Of a stretch of DNA of 64,000 bases, positions 35,623 through 48,309 are shown piece by piece. Position 1 is the first letter of the stretch. The number at the start of each line of letters is the position of its first letter. The stretch is from Rehmannia glutinosa (taxonomy: Eukaryota > Streptophyta > Magnoliopsida > Lamiales > Orobanchaceae). The stretch covers positions 53,451,950 through 53,515,949 of the forward strand of contig CM071928.1 in the NCBI GenBank assembly GCA_016081115.2, in the 5' to 3' direction. A program made the translations under genes and the position numbers. The notes beneath the pieces were generated by a model. That model had not been told where the DNA came from. It made no database searches and worked only from the letters and a program-made list of their open reading frames with translations.

Positions 35623-37471
35623 TATCTATCAAATTCAATGGATCCAGGTAACACCCCGACCCAAATTACATCCATCTCATTTGGACGGGTATGAAACAAA
35701 TAAATGTGTATAAGACGGGAACATGTATTGATTTGTAGACCCAAACGGGTCTTGGTCGGGTGATGGGTTTGGTAGGGCCCGACTCATATAATTAGTTTAT
35801 ATGTAGAATGTATATTGTTATTCAATAGCTCTTGATTTATATATGTTATTGGTGTTTATTTCATAATTCATATAATATCGATAAAATTATATAAATATCA
35901 CAATCGACACAAATTTTTTATAGCAATATTCTGAGAAAAAATCATATAAATTTGGCCACATTTATGAAATTAGTTGGTTTAGTCGGTCTAACTGGTCTTA
36001 CCATTAGACATTGGTATGTGTTGAGCGGTTCTAGGTCTAGGGTGAGATAGGTTGGGCGGGTCTAGGTCTTGTATTTTCTTAACGAGTTGGGTTTTGGGCC
36101 TGGACGGACCCGACAAATTGACATCCCTAATCCAATTTATCAACTTCAAAATTACGAATGAATTTTTGTTTTTACATCGTGAGGATATTTTAATTTCCAC
36201 TTTGGAATTTACAATTCCACAAGATATTTAAGTAGTTCATATGATTACATAATCTCAATAAATAATAAAGAAACCAAAATTAAAAGTCTTTGACATCATT
36301 AAATCACAAGAAAATCAAACTCGTTGATTTTGCGAGAAGCATCTACCCACACGTGTGCGGTTCAATATTCGTTGTCGAGCAGCTCTCAGTTTAGAATATT
36401 ACTACCAATATTCAGAGAAAAAGAAAGAAAAAGAAAAGAATATAAAGATAGGACAAAACTACGGGGGCCAATTAAAAAGAAGAATTTAGAGAAATTCAGC
36501 TCAACATATATTAATTACACACACATAATAAAGAATTTTTCTAGAAGCTTGCAAGCAAATAGTAAAGTCAATGTACGAGTTTCAAAAGCTATTTGCATCT
36601 CCTTTTTTTCAAGATATGCGTGAATCTCTCCGATCATACTAAGACAACTGCTCAAATAAATTTATATAGCTTCATTTGGTTTTTAAAATAAATTCGGGAA
36701 ACATGTTTATATGAATGTAATTAAGGAATTAAACTGTTGATTAAAAAAATTTGTTTCATTTGTTTTATCATACTACTTATTTCTATTTAAAAAATATTTC
36801 TAAGGGGTAAGATTATTATAGAACCAAGACCGGCCAGTTCTCCAAGGAGGATTAAAAAATGTTTTTTTAAATAAGTTAGGAGTATTGGTTGGAGGGAGGG
36901 GATAAATTTCAAAGAAATTGAAAGATTCAAGGTTCGAACCATGGTCAACCCCACTACAAAGGGTGAGTAATATCACTTGAGGTAAGGAGGATTAAAAAAC
37001 GTTAACAGTCAAAGAAATTAAAAGAAAAATAGGATAGATTTATAAGTTCATTAAACTGAGGGGTATATATGTATTTGTCCTTCATAATCATACTTGGAAC
37101 AATAATTAGGTTTGGTCAAAAATTATTTCTCCTTTGCTGCATTCACAAGTGATCAGCTATTTATACTTTTTCTTTTCTTTTTTTTTTCTTTTTTGAAAAT
37201 ATCAGCTATATTTAATAGTTGGGTCTAGGGCTTGGTACAAAAAATTGGCAAATGTTGCAGAAGATTATAAGGGGTGTGTCAATACAAATATTTATCCTAT
37301 CCCCACTTTTTGAATAGAATTAATTTTTTACTATAATATCTGAAAATAATATTTTTCTTTCCAAAACAATAGAAATTAATTTTCACAATAATATCTGAAA
37401 TAAAAGAATTTTTGTCATCTCCGGTTTATCTATCAATGTGCGGAAAAAAAAAAGAGAAATTATTTATTTTT
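35623..37471. other. AT-rich intergenic DNA with a SINE-like fragment
   Basis: No gene recognised. A GGTTCGAACC-like box B (AGGTTCGAACC, about 36931-36941) stands in a segment of about 70 bp that recurs inverted at 33480-33550. A pol III (SINE or tRNA-like) origin is possible but no complete tRNA fold or A box was found. Confidence 0.35.
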
Positions 37472-38278
37472 GGGAAAAGGACACAAATACCCGATTTTGG
37501 AGACCCAATACCAGCAAAATGCCCACCCGGCCCGGATGATTCACAAAAATGCCCGATTTGGCCAAATTGTTCCCAAATATACCCAACTCAAACAGATTCC
37601 GGACAAAACTACCCAATCTTCAGCATCATCGGTGAATTGCAGCGTTTCCCCTCCAAAAATCACGGTGCTGATCACAGCAAGATCTCTGATCAAAAATACA
37701 ATCCCAAAATATTAACGAAAAACAGAGGAAAGGCATAGATTCGAGGAAACACAGATCGAAGGGGAAAAAAAACTGGATTGTTAGAGATCACAATTCAAGA
37801 TCAATATCGAGGAAGAAGAAGACCAAAACAGGTAAAAAAACGCGATCTGTTTATCTTGTTCGAGAATACCTTATTTAGATATATTTCATGATTTCTGATT
37901 GAAATTTAGGATTCAATGTGTATTGATCGAGATTGACATTGAATTGAACCAAGTAATTTTGCATGCATATCCAAAAACCTCGGAAGTTGTAAGCTTCAAA
38001 ATACTTATTTAGTTCGAATTATGATCCAAAATCCTACAAACATTGCTTCTCGTGATTATTTAAGAATAAAACGTGTCAACACGGAAAAAATCGAATGCGA
38101 GACATTACGTGATTGTTTCACATATGTTTCTTTCTTGTTTCACATATGTTTCTTTTATGTTTCACAATTGTTTCATTCGCCTTGCTTCTTGACATACATA
38201 AACATTGTTTCATTCATGTTTCATTTATGTTTCGTTTATGTTTCACTTAGCCAACTATTCATCGAAATCCACAGTTGA
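37472..38278 (+). repeat. Terminal region and 5' UTR of MULE copy 2
   Basis: Starts with ATACCC/AATGCCC-type repeats (37490-37620), homologous to the copy 1 terminus. A dense TGTTTC phrase array lies at about 38105-38252, directly upstream of the transposase ATG at 38279. Confidence 0.75.
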
Positions 38279-40024
38279 ATGGAGCAAATCCCAGCTGTAG
38301 TATACCACAATGGACAATGGGGAGAAAATGGAGAGTACAGAAACTTTGAGATAACAGGAATACTCATTCCACTGGACAGCACATTCAGCACACTAAGGAG
38401 GATCTTAGAACAACAAATTCAATACAAGAAAGATATGGAAGATATGCAGATTAGATACAAATTGACAGAGACTCTGCCACCATTGAAAATAGAAAGTGAT
38501 TACAATCTCAAATTCTACCTGGAAGTGAAAAGCAAAGAAACGGACTGGATGAAGTTCTCTTTGTGCATAGATATAGTAAGAAACGAACCGAGCTTGGAAA
38601 TAACAACACAACAAAATGTAATGAAGGAACCAAAGAAGATGTCATAGAGAGCTCATCAAGGAAAACATGGACTTAACGCGATTGACTACATCGACTATGC
38701 AAACCTCATTAGCAGAAATGTGGTCGGAGAAGAAGACTCAATGGGAATTCAAGAAACTGCACATGCTGAAGAAGAATTCCAAAAGGGAGATATCTACAAC
38801 ACCAAGGAGGAATTGATCAAACAGCTCATTTGTTTTGCCTTGAAAAATCATTTCCAATATAAGGTGAAGAGGTCGTGCAAACAGAAATACTACGTAAACT
38901 GTATAGATGAAAATTGCAATTGGCATTTGAAAGCATCTTCCACATCGGGTACAAGAACATTCATAGTAAGAGAGCATGAAAGAACACACACATGTACGCT
39001 CGATAAGAGGATGAGCGACAATAGGCACGCCACGACAAAAATAGTTGGGGACCTTATCAAATCAAAGTACCTCAACAACATCAAAACAGTCTACACGCCG
39101 ACAGATATAATTAGAGACATGAAAGACGAGCATGGAATAAGTCTCGACTACAAAAAGGCGTGGAGATCGAAAGAAAAAGCGCTGGAGGTAATAAAGGAAA
39201 GGCCGGATGAGTCGTATCAGAAACTACCGACTTACTTGTACATGTTGGAGGAAACGAATCCCGGGTCGATCACAGAAATAGTAAGAAAAGAGGATAACAT
39301 GTTCCTCTTCTTGTTCATGGCTATCAGTGCATCGATAAAAGGATGGAGGCACTGCAGGCCTGTTATTATTGTTGACGATGACGTTCCTCAAAGCAAGCTA
39401 TGGGGAACTTTGTTGTCCGCTTTTTGACACGGGATGGCAATGGGAGCATTTTCCCATTGGCTTTTTGTAGTGGATTCTGAGAAGGATGGGAGCTGGGTGT
39501 GGTTTTTCACAAAGATAAGACAAACCTTTGGACTCAGGGAAGGGATGTGCATAGTCTCGCATGTACACGTGAGTATCGAGACAAAGAATAAATGAGGTAC
39601 ACAATGTAAAATTTTTCTTTATATGATGTTTCATGTTTGTTTCATATATGTTTCTTTCATGTTTCACATATAGTTTCAAAAATTTCTCACAAGTATATTA
39701 TTTTAACGATCAGGTATATCCTGAGGTCTCTCACGGGCTGTGCACGTATCATCTACTGAACAATTTGAAGGCAAACTTCAAAAGGAAAAACAGCGAAATA
39801 CGAGATCCGTTCATAGCAGCAGCAAAAGCATACACGAATGAAGAGTTCCAAAAGCAAATGTCTGCACTTGACAAAGATAAACAAAGCAATTATACCCTAT
39901 TTGTCAAACATCGGCTACGAGAAATGGACACGACTCCACTGTCAGAGCAAACGATACTTTGTCATGACCTCAAACATCGCAGAATCACTGAATGCAGCGA
40001 CAGTGGCCGGGAGAGACCTACCGG

Positions 40025-41575
40025 TGTAGGTCCCAAGGGTGTAAGTGTAAGGTTTAGAAGGGGGTTGAATAAACCTTACCAAATTTTCGATTTAGTCCTT
40101 TTAAATCTACAGAGTTGATTCTACAGTTGTGTCCTTGATGGACAAATCGAATTAGTCGCTCAAGAGAGTTAATCTCTCAATGAGACTTTCAGAAATTTGT
40201 TGATGGAGTAACTCATTTGTTGGCTATAATTTGACTCAACCGTAGTTTTGTTTTCAATGGAAGACTTAACACCCTTAAGTTTGACTAAGCAAGATTTTAG
40301 AGCTTGATTTAGTACTTATGAATTATCAAGTGGATAGCAAATTTATCGTGAGATATAAGCGATTAAAATTGCAAGAATTAAAGTCTTGAAAAGTAAATGA
40401 CACAATAAACTTTTTATAGAGGTTCAAGATGGGGTAATTCTTCTACTCCTCTCTTCTCCAACTCTGGAGGAATCCACTAAGTAATGATCGGTTTACAAAG
40501 TGGTAACAATCCGGATACAAGTCTTGATCACAACATCCGACTTGATCCTTAGGGACTCGATGCCCGAGACGCCTTGATCACTCACCCGGCTTCTCGTGAC
40601 GACTTAGCTTCTTCAGGCGTTGCCGCCTTGTTACTACTGACTCACTTGCTCAAACTCTTTGGATTTGATCACGAAGCCCTCCAAAAGTTTAAAACTTGGT
40701 TCAACCTGAACCTTCCTACAATCCTTCCCGGAATGTAGACCCCTTTTTTTCAAAGATTCTTCCTCTTCAACTGGTTGAAGTTATCTTTCCTTCACGGTGA
40801 GTGTTGGATTGATGTACTTCGTAATGTAGGCTTGAGGATTGAGAATATTTCAGTTTTTCTGATATGCTTGTTTATCTCACATATGTGTCTACCTGCTTCT
40901 CAAACAAACTCCTCAGCCTTTTATAGTGAACTTTCAAAAATTTGCCCGTTGAAGAGATAGGCTTATTTTTTAAAGTCACTTTGCGCAATCGTTGGCTTGT
41001 CTTGTTGCGTTCTTGGAATTGCCATTTCCTCGTATGAATTGTTCTTTCACCTTTTCGAGTTCGACACGGTGTAGTGCTTCCCATTGGTTCATTCCTTTTG
41101 CACGCTCCTCGGGACCGAGCACTCGAGAAAGGTGGTATGGAGATATTACTTGTTTAAGTAAATCTCTTGATTTTCGGCAAACGGTTCTTTTCTGATTATC
41201 TCGACTTGATTTCGCATTTCCTTGCTTTCCCCAAGTGACTTAGAGTCGCCTTCCAATCATTGGATGACTCTTGTCACTTCAACTTGAGACTTGGCTTCTC
41301 TTGAGTTGACTTGACTGATGCTCCACTCAGTGCATCTGTTTGCTTCTCCGAAGAGAGTTCTGTCTACTCTTCTTTGCCATACTCAATTTGTCTCGCAAGT
41401 GAGTCTTCCTTCAAGTCTTGATTGTCTTCTTGCATGTTAGGGCGTAGGCGACTTAACTCAGCTTGGCCGGCTCTATTCATTGCAATGCATTTTTACAACA
41501 AGAATTGGGGTGCCAACTTTCTATTCTAAGTTTTACATGGCATTCATCAAAATCTAAACAATAAAATTCCTAACA
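40025..41575 (-). repeat. 3' LTR of Sirevirus A3
   Basis: 1,551 bp; on the minus strand it starts TGTTAGGAATTTTATTG at 41575 and ends GGGACCTACA at 40025. TATAAAAGG is on the minus strand near 40926-40918. It is preceded by the tract CAAAAAGGGGAAAT (about 41589-41576, minus), the plus-strand primer site. Confidence 0.9.
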
Positions 41576-41847
41576 ATTTCCCCTTTTTGATGATGCCAAA
41601 ACTTAAACCATTCAAAAATGCAAACAACAAAGATACATACGAGATAGTGTATTGACATAGAATGTATGCGAGAATAGATCCGTTTATTGATCATATCATT
41701 CTTGTTCTTTTACACAATCTGTTTACAAGGTGTATCGAGCACATATATGTCTTCACAAAAAAAAAAAGAATTTATAGCTTTATTACGTAAGACTTATATT
41801 GTATGTATTTACATAATGAAATGTACGAAGGGTTGGACAACAACACT

Positions 41848-44787
41848 TCATCTCCTTCATTTGTCTCCTTCTTTCATCTTGATCAAGATCTTCTTCTCTT
41901 CTTCTCTTTTTCTCGTCGTCACCGCCTTCTTTTTCTTTTCATATGCCTTCCTCGGGCAGCTTCATCTCTTCTTATTCTTTCCTGTCTTTCCTCCCATAGC
42001 TGAGTTTGTCTCTTGTTTTCTTCTTCTATTCTTTTTGCATACTCAGCGTTAGTTTTAGCCACTCGCAAATTCGCTACTTGGTCAAGCCCCCAAGAGATCC
42101 CTCCTTTCTTTCCTGGATCCACATATTCGATGTTTTTGGGCAGAGGCCTAGTCCAAGCTTCTTCCTCCACCATCGCTTCTTCCTCTACCCGGGCGATATC
42201 TTTGTCTGGGTCTTCTTCTTTCCGGTGAGTGACAGCGGAGTGACCAACAGAGCGATCGGGAGTCACCGTTGCATGTCGCTTCTTCACATAGCGTGAGACC
42301 CTTTTCCCAAGAGTACAAGTCCCAAGCTTGAGCCATAGACATATTTGCAAAGTATCCCTCAGATTCGAGCATTTTAAATTCATCAACTGATCGTGGCTCT
42401 GTCCCGACATCCGAAATGGCATAAGTGTCTCTGTCTACTGGAATGCCTCCATGTTCTTTCAAGATGTTCATAACCCTGGCATCCATTCTTCCTTCCACTT
42501 CCTTCATCCCTGCTTCAATTGTTTTTCTCTTTTCAGCCATAGATACAGCAGAGTGGTGGAGTGGCAGAGTCACGGGGAGTTTGCTGCTTATAATGTCAGC
42601 TGTGACAGGACCTTGTTGGGGGGTTTGAGCAATCATCAATGTCACATCTGTTGATCCTTCCCCCTCAACAAGTTTTCCTTTCTTCTGTTTCAAGACTTCC
42701 TCGGTGATTTTCCCTTCTCACCTGCTCCTTTCTTCTCAGCCTTGATTTTAGCGCTTTGAGGTATTCCTCTTCCCCCTTTTGGCATCATCAAAGGATAGAG
42801 GAACCCAGGAGGAACATCTTGGCAAGCATGAAGTCGAAGTCTTCTCGATGGTTGAGTTCGCTTCGAGTCTGCTGCGTTGTATGCAACACGGAATTCGGAT
42901 CGAGTAGCGTTGGATTCTCTTTGAAATCGGCTTCATCTCAGCCATGAGAAGGCTGAATTTTCTTGTCATGTGTTCTTCCAAACGTCTGTAGATCATTTGT
43001 ATTTTGCTCACGCAGCAGCCTTGATCTCGGCAAAGTGTGAGCTTCATGCATATGCTCAATGTGTTCTCTCGGCTTCGTTTTTGCATCGCATTTTCAGCTC
43101 TCCATACCAGACAGCCTTGTTGAATAATGTCTGAAGAATCGACTTGTTCCACACGCATTGTTTCTTCTTTGTTGCCACCATTCCCTTATTCTCGACCGTG
43201 ATGCCTCTCAAGTCGGCCGTGAAGGTTGGCATCTATGTTATCCGATCGCATGTCCAAAGAGGCCTCGATGCCTCTCCATCTTTTCCACCTCAGCAAACAA
43301 GCGCTTTGAACACTTCTCGAACTTGGTGATTCTTCATTGCGGTGATGGCCATACAAAGACATCAAAGTCATAAGGTGGAACAATGGTGCTGAAGAGAAAA
43401 CGGAGCTGGTGCGTGATAGCGTGTGCGCTCATTCTCTCGACTCTTCATGGAGGTCGGGTACCTCCAGGAGAAAAAGGAAAGGATTCTATGAAAGATTCAT
43501 CACCGCCACCGGGATTTGTTCGATGATGAGCGGTGCGCGTGGATTTCTTTGAGGAATCGACCTGCTTTGTAGCTTGAGGGGCCTCGCGCAGGTGGTCTCT
43601 CGGTTGTTGGGTTTTGTTGTGAAGTAGACCCGCTTGCCGAGCCTCAATCGTCTTAACAGCCTTCGTTGGTCTCGGTGATTTTTCCATTTCAGAGACTGGT
43701 CCTCGGCCTTATCGTGCGTGCCAGCGTCATCGGACAATGATGAGATTTCCATTGGTGGCTCATCATCAAAGTTAAAAGTTTGACGAGTAGTCTTGGGATC
43801 GACTTGCTCGTGCTTGGAACATCCGCGGTGAAGTCTTTTGGATTTGTCATGGGGATGACTCGACTTCTTCTTCGCCTTTGATCCCGGAAAAGTGACATCG
43901 ATTGTCCTGGGAATCATGAAGTGCGTTTATCTCCTTCTCGGATGGGTCGATGATAGCAGGAGAGATGTTCTCTACTTCAACCTCTTTACCCGGGGAAGTC
44001 TCAACCTCCGTGGGCCTTCAGATACCTCCAGCAGTCTCTCTACTGCAAGCGAGGCTTGGTCCTCCCTTTCGACAAGCAGTGTCGGCCCCGAGGGTCTTCT
44101 ACGGTGGCATCCATTGGAGTCTCAACCCCATGGATTGCACTTTCATCGCCTCGCCAGTGTTAACTCCCGGGCTGTTCCTTCTCGTGCCTCGACCGCATCA
44201 GGCAGCGTCATTGGCCTTCAAAGCAGTTGGCACCTCGGTGAGACAGTCTCAAGCCTGAACGGCGTCGTTGATGGCAACTTCATTGTTCCTCTTGTGTTTG
44301 TAATTTCTCTTCCTCGCCTCCTTGATTCTTTGTGGAGTCATCTGCAAAGATCCTCCGACCTAGCTGCGGTGGAGGAGTTTCCCCTCGGGCGCGCACCGGT
44401 GAGTGACTTGGAATAGGTCACTCATCTCCAAACTCCCTATGTTTGTTTCTTTTGAATGTTCGGTAGTTGGGGCAGGTGGTAAAACACCTTCAATCAGGGT
44501 TGGCTCGACTGGGGTCCCCATTGTCCCAGTTTCATCGCCATGACCCTTATTGCCTTCTTCCGAGTGAGCTTGGGAAGTGGTGGCAGCAACAACAGTGGCT
44601 ATTTGCTGAACCACTCCCATTGGATCGATTTCCAGCTGTGTTCGGGAGGACTCTCCAGGTCCCTCCATCAGTCTTTGCTCGTGAAGGATTCTGGACTCGT
44701 GCAATGCTTGCTGCATTTGTAACTCTTCTGTGGCAGCAGCATTCTCCGGTTCCTCATCACTGTCAGAGAAGACATCAAGGAGAGTCC
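41848..44787 (-). pseudogene. Extra ORF of Sirevirus A3, 5'-truncated
   Basis: Homologous to 14850-17762 of A2, from SDSDEEPENAAATEELQMQQ (near 44770) through the acidic middle, the block GMKEVEGRMDARVMNILKEHGG (near 42520-42450, slightly diverged) and the charged C terminus, with TGA at 41850-41848. It is in at least five frame pieces. There is no start codon because of the deletion. Confidence 0.75.
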
Positions 44788-46079
44788 TAACAATAAAATT
44801 CCTAACAACCGGTAACAACTTTGCTCGAATACTTGAGATCTTTAGTTCAAGATTGGACGTGCAGACATCAGATTGAAGCAAAATCAACATTCACAAGGAT
44901 GACAAAAAGAGCTGAAGAGTATATGGGGAAAAACTACACCATTTCACTAAATTTAAGGGTAATTTAATGCAAACTTTCATCAGTTGCTACATTGTTTCAA
45001 ACATGTTTCTTATATGTTTCATTTATGTTTCAGATGAAGCGATCAAATGACTTTATCTTCAAAGTCACAGAAGCTGAGAAGATATTTGTTGTGGACCTGG
45101 AAAAAAAGACTTGCACATGCAACAAGTTTCAAATGGATGAAATTCCTTGCCCACATGCTTTAGCGGTAGTAAAAGATTTGAAGGCAAAATCTGGAAGGCC
45201 AAAGAAAAGGAGACACAAGGCAGCTTGGGAGAAAAGCACCAAGAGCAAATGTGGTAGATGTGGGGATCCTGATCATAATAGAAAAACACGTAGGAATCAA
45301 CCAAAAACAAAATGTTTGATACATGTTTTTATCTTAATTTTGATGATTTTATTTTGTCACCAAAACAATGCTTTTAAAGGTTGTCCAAATACTCCTAAAT
45401 GATTTAAAATGGTTTTAATATTTTCCGGAGTATTTCCCCTAGTTTATTTTTGATAATAATGGACAACACTTTTAATGATTTTATATCAATGGGTTTTTTA
45501 CTCCTATAACAGGTTCCTAAATGTTGTCTAAATACTCTCGACTGGTTTAAAATGTTTTTACTAAATTTTCGGAGTATTTCTTGAGTTTTATTTTCGACAA
45601 AAATTGGACAACATTTCTGTCTCATGGTCGACCGGCCGCCCATAGGGCAACCCGTACACCAAGATGTTTTTAGAAACAGAAAATGAGACGGAAGGAAAAA
45701 CAAGCGGTCGACCGGCCGTCGCTCAAGGCGTCGGCCGTCGATCGGCCGCCAATGGTCGACCCAGTACTGCAAGTTTCTTGTTGAAACAGAACTAAAACAT
45801 TGCATTTTTGAAATGAGAGGGACCGGTTGAAATAGGGTCGACGGTCAAGCCTCACGTCGATCGGTCGCCCTGTTGAAATTTTCAAAGTGTTCTCATTTTT
45901 TCTTATTTCGTGCGACCGGTCGCCCTATGTATTGACAAAGAAAATATGACCGTTTGACAAACAGACACATTTCCTTAAATTGTGGGATTGATTTCTAACA
46001 GCTATATTCTTGATTTTAATTGTATTTTTCTGTAGATTTTCAATCCCCAAGAGGAGCCTATGCTTGATCAATCATCTCC

Positions 46080-46087
46080 TATAAATA
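46080..46087 (+). promoter_or_regulatory. TATA box in the B 5' LTR
   Basis: TATAAATA followed by GAGGAAGTTTTGGAGC and a CAA-rich leader; identical at 52523-52530 in the 3' LTR. It sets the U3/R boundary roughly 30 bp downstream. Confidence 0.75.
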
Positions 46088-46364
46088 GAGGAAGTTTTGG
46101 AGCAACCAAAAACAACAATTGAGATACAACACAACAAGATACACTTCAAGCAAATACTTGGTCTTTCATTGTTATTATTCTTGTTGTAAATTTGCCTAGC
46201 TTATCACTTTCACATCCTTGAGGTCTAGGCTATTCTTGATTACACTTTGCACTCAAATTGTATTATTCATTATTGAGTTGTAATCTTGATTTTTGGTTAT
46301 CATTCAAACACAAGATATCCTTGTGAGTGTTCTTGTGGTAAGAGCACACTTGGATGATCTAGGT

Positions 46365-46539
46365 GAAGAAGATTGTGGTGATCTTCTTATTGAGGTGTTG
46401 AAGAATTTGGTATTCTTCAAGGTTGAAGATTGTGGTAATCTTCACAAGGTGCCGTTGAAGGAAGATTGTGGTAATCTTCAAAGGGAGATTGTGGTAATCT
46501 CAAAGGTGGTGTTGAAGAAGAGTGTGGTGCTCTTCAAGG
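46365..46539 (+). repeat. Six hairpin units in the R/U5 region of the B 5' LTR
   Basis: Each unit is a short inverted repeat of the type GAAGATTGTGGTAATCTTC (stem GAAGATT/AATCTTC, loop GTGG), at about 46365-46390, 46399-46421, 46423-46449, 46460-46483, 46485-46501 and 46514-46539. The same set is in the 3' LTR at 52806-52985. They lie downstream of the TATA box, so they are in the transcript. Confidence 0.85.
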
Positions 46540-46801
46540 TATTGTTGTAAGTTGGTGTTGTATTAATTTTGGTAATTAATAAAATCTTTTTTCCTTTTGA
46601 AATCCATCCCGGATATACTGGGGTGGTAGAGGATTAGGCCCTAGGTGGGTTGAACCTCTTTAAATCGACGTGTGTTGTTTACATTCCGCACCTTGATTAT
46701 TTTGTTTGAGCATTCGATTGTAAAAAGAGGGCGAAATCGAAAAGATGGAGATAATCTATTCACCCCCCCTCTAGATCATCGTAGTCGCTTGGACTTACAA
46801 G

Positions 46802-46813
46802 TGGTATCAGAGC
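46802..46813 (+). promoter_or_regulatory. Primer-binding site of element B
   Basis: TGGTATCAGAGC, a perfect copy of the common plant copia primer site for tRNA-iMet, two bases after the LTR. Confidence 0.92.
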
Positions 46814-48309
46814 CAAACTCTTTGGCAAGCTCGTTTCACATCGCGAGTGAAGAGAAACGATCGTCGGCTACGAACGAAGCTCATCTATCCGGCACCTCCA
46901 CCACCAAGCCACCACTATTTGATTCCAAGAATTTTAATTTTTGGAAAGAAAGAATGGAATGTTATCTACAAGGTTGCGGGTTCGACATTTGGAACACCGT
47001 CATTAATGGAGAATCCATTCCGACGAAAGATACACCACACACCTCAAAAGGCTTCAAAAAGCTCAATGATGAAGAAAAGAAAATCATCTCCTTAAACGGT
47101 AAGGCTTTAAATATTTTGTATTGTTCATTTACTAATTTAGAATATGAACATATTGTAGGAATAAAGTCGGCACATGAAGTATGGCAAAAATTAGAAGCCA
47201 TCTATGGAGTATTTGCAAATGAAAGGAGTCAAACAAAAGCATCTACTTCTCAAGGTCATACAAGGAACAAGCCTCTTACAACTTCCAATTATGAAGAAGT
47301 TGAATATTGTTGTATGGGCATCAATGAAGAAAATGAGGTATGTCTTAAACCCTCTACTTCCTATGATGTTGACATTCAAAATGATTATAGTGATTTGCAA
47401 AATGATTATGATGAACTTCAAAATGAATTCCAAAGCTTACTTGTTAAATACAAAAATTTGAAAAAGGAATTCAATATTTTGAAAAATGATAAGGATAGCT
47501 TATTTATTTCCTATGAATCACTATCATGTGCTCACACCACCTCTCTTGACAAGGTTAGAAACCTTGAAAAAGAAAATAGTACTCTTGTTGAGAATATTGA
47601 TTGCATGAAAAAGGATTTATTAAAATCCAACTTGAGTACCAATAAAATGTCCAATATTGTTGATATTCATAATTGTGATAAAAGACTTGATCATAAGCCT
47701 AATGTTGTTAATCATATGAAAAAGGATCAAGTCACTATGCATATTGGTCATTATGCTCCTAGAATTATTACTTGTTTTTATTGTGGCAAAAAGGGTCATA
47801 CGGCTAATTCTTGTCGGGCTAGAAATAGCTCTAAATATTGTTGGAGACCTAAAAGTCTCAAAGCTAATCCTAAAGGACCCAAACACATGAGGGTACCACA
47901 AAATAATGTGCTATTAGGTACCCGGCAAAGCAAAAATCGGAGAAAATTCATGCCACCAAGAAAACATCAAATGAACGTTTATTTGATCAAAGAAGGAGAA
48001 ACTACTCTCAACAAAGCCAATTTCCAAGAAGAGCGTATAATCAAAAATGGGAAGAACACAATCCTTGGAAATGGCAAAGACATCATCAACAAGATGATTT
48101 TCAAAGAAGAAGAAACCATCAACCATGGGAAGGTAACCAATCTTGGAAATGGAGAAGTCATCATCAACAAAGTGACTTCTCAATGGGAAGATATCATCAA
48201 CAATGGGAAAGACACAACCCATGGAAACGGCGTAATTGGTAAACCGTATCTCCCCATTTGTATATGCATTTTATTTTTAAATCTATGCATACTTTTAATT
48301 GTGTCTTAA
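46814..48309 (+). CDS. gag of element B
   Basis: Open from the LTR to TAA 48307-48309. The capsid region is clear (PPLFDSKNFNFWKERMECYL near 46910-46960, FDIWNTVINGESIPT, LNILYCSFTNLEYEHI, EVWQKLEAIYG), followed by a long coiled-coil segment (47390-47640) and a CCHC knuckle CFYCGKKGHTANSC (47773-47815). A Lys/Asn-rich C-terminal part then carries degenerate repeats of a NGK-type phrase (about 48000-48220). No ATG stands between the primer site and the first conserved block; the first in-frame ATG after it is at 46954, and an earlier one at 46672 is in the LTR, so the start is uncertain. The product packages the RNA. It is the only intact long ORF among the retroelements here. Confidence 0.82.

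Larger units (their letters stand above)
40025..44807 (-). mobile_element. Sirevirus A3, internally deleted
   Basis: Family A element in the transposase gene of MULE copy 2, with the target duplication ACCGG at 40020-40024 and 44808-44812. On the minus strand it consists of about 20 bp of the 5' LTR start (44807-44788), a direct jump into the middle of the extra ORF (deleting most of the 5' LTR, gag, pol and the ORF start), the purine tract and a full 3' LTR. It cannot encode replication functions. Confidence 0.9.
45313..46799 (+). repeat. 5' LTR of element B
   Basis: 1,487 bp. Order of features: several CGACCGGTCG-type palindromes (45627-45920), TATA box TATAAATA at 46080-46087, six hairpin units at 46365-46539, end GGACTTACA. 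It is very similar to the 3' LTR; the differences cluster in the CG-rich palindromes and CAG sites. Confidence 0.94.

Noticed and set aside
36900..36990. SINE with box B GGTTCGAACC
   Set aside because: Box B word is present and the segment recurs inverted near 33500, but the element limits and A box were not found.
43892..44416. 174-codon plus-strand open frame in A3
   Set aside because: Antisense shadow of the extra ORF, which is clearly coded on the minus strand by homology to A2.
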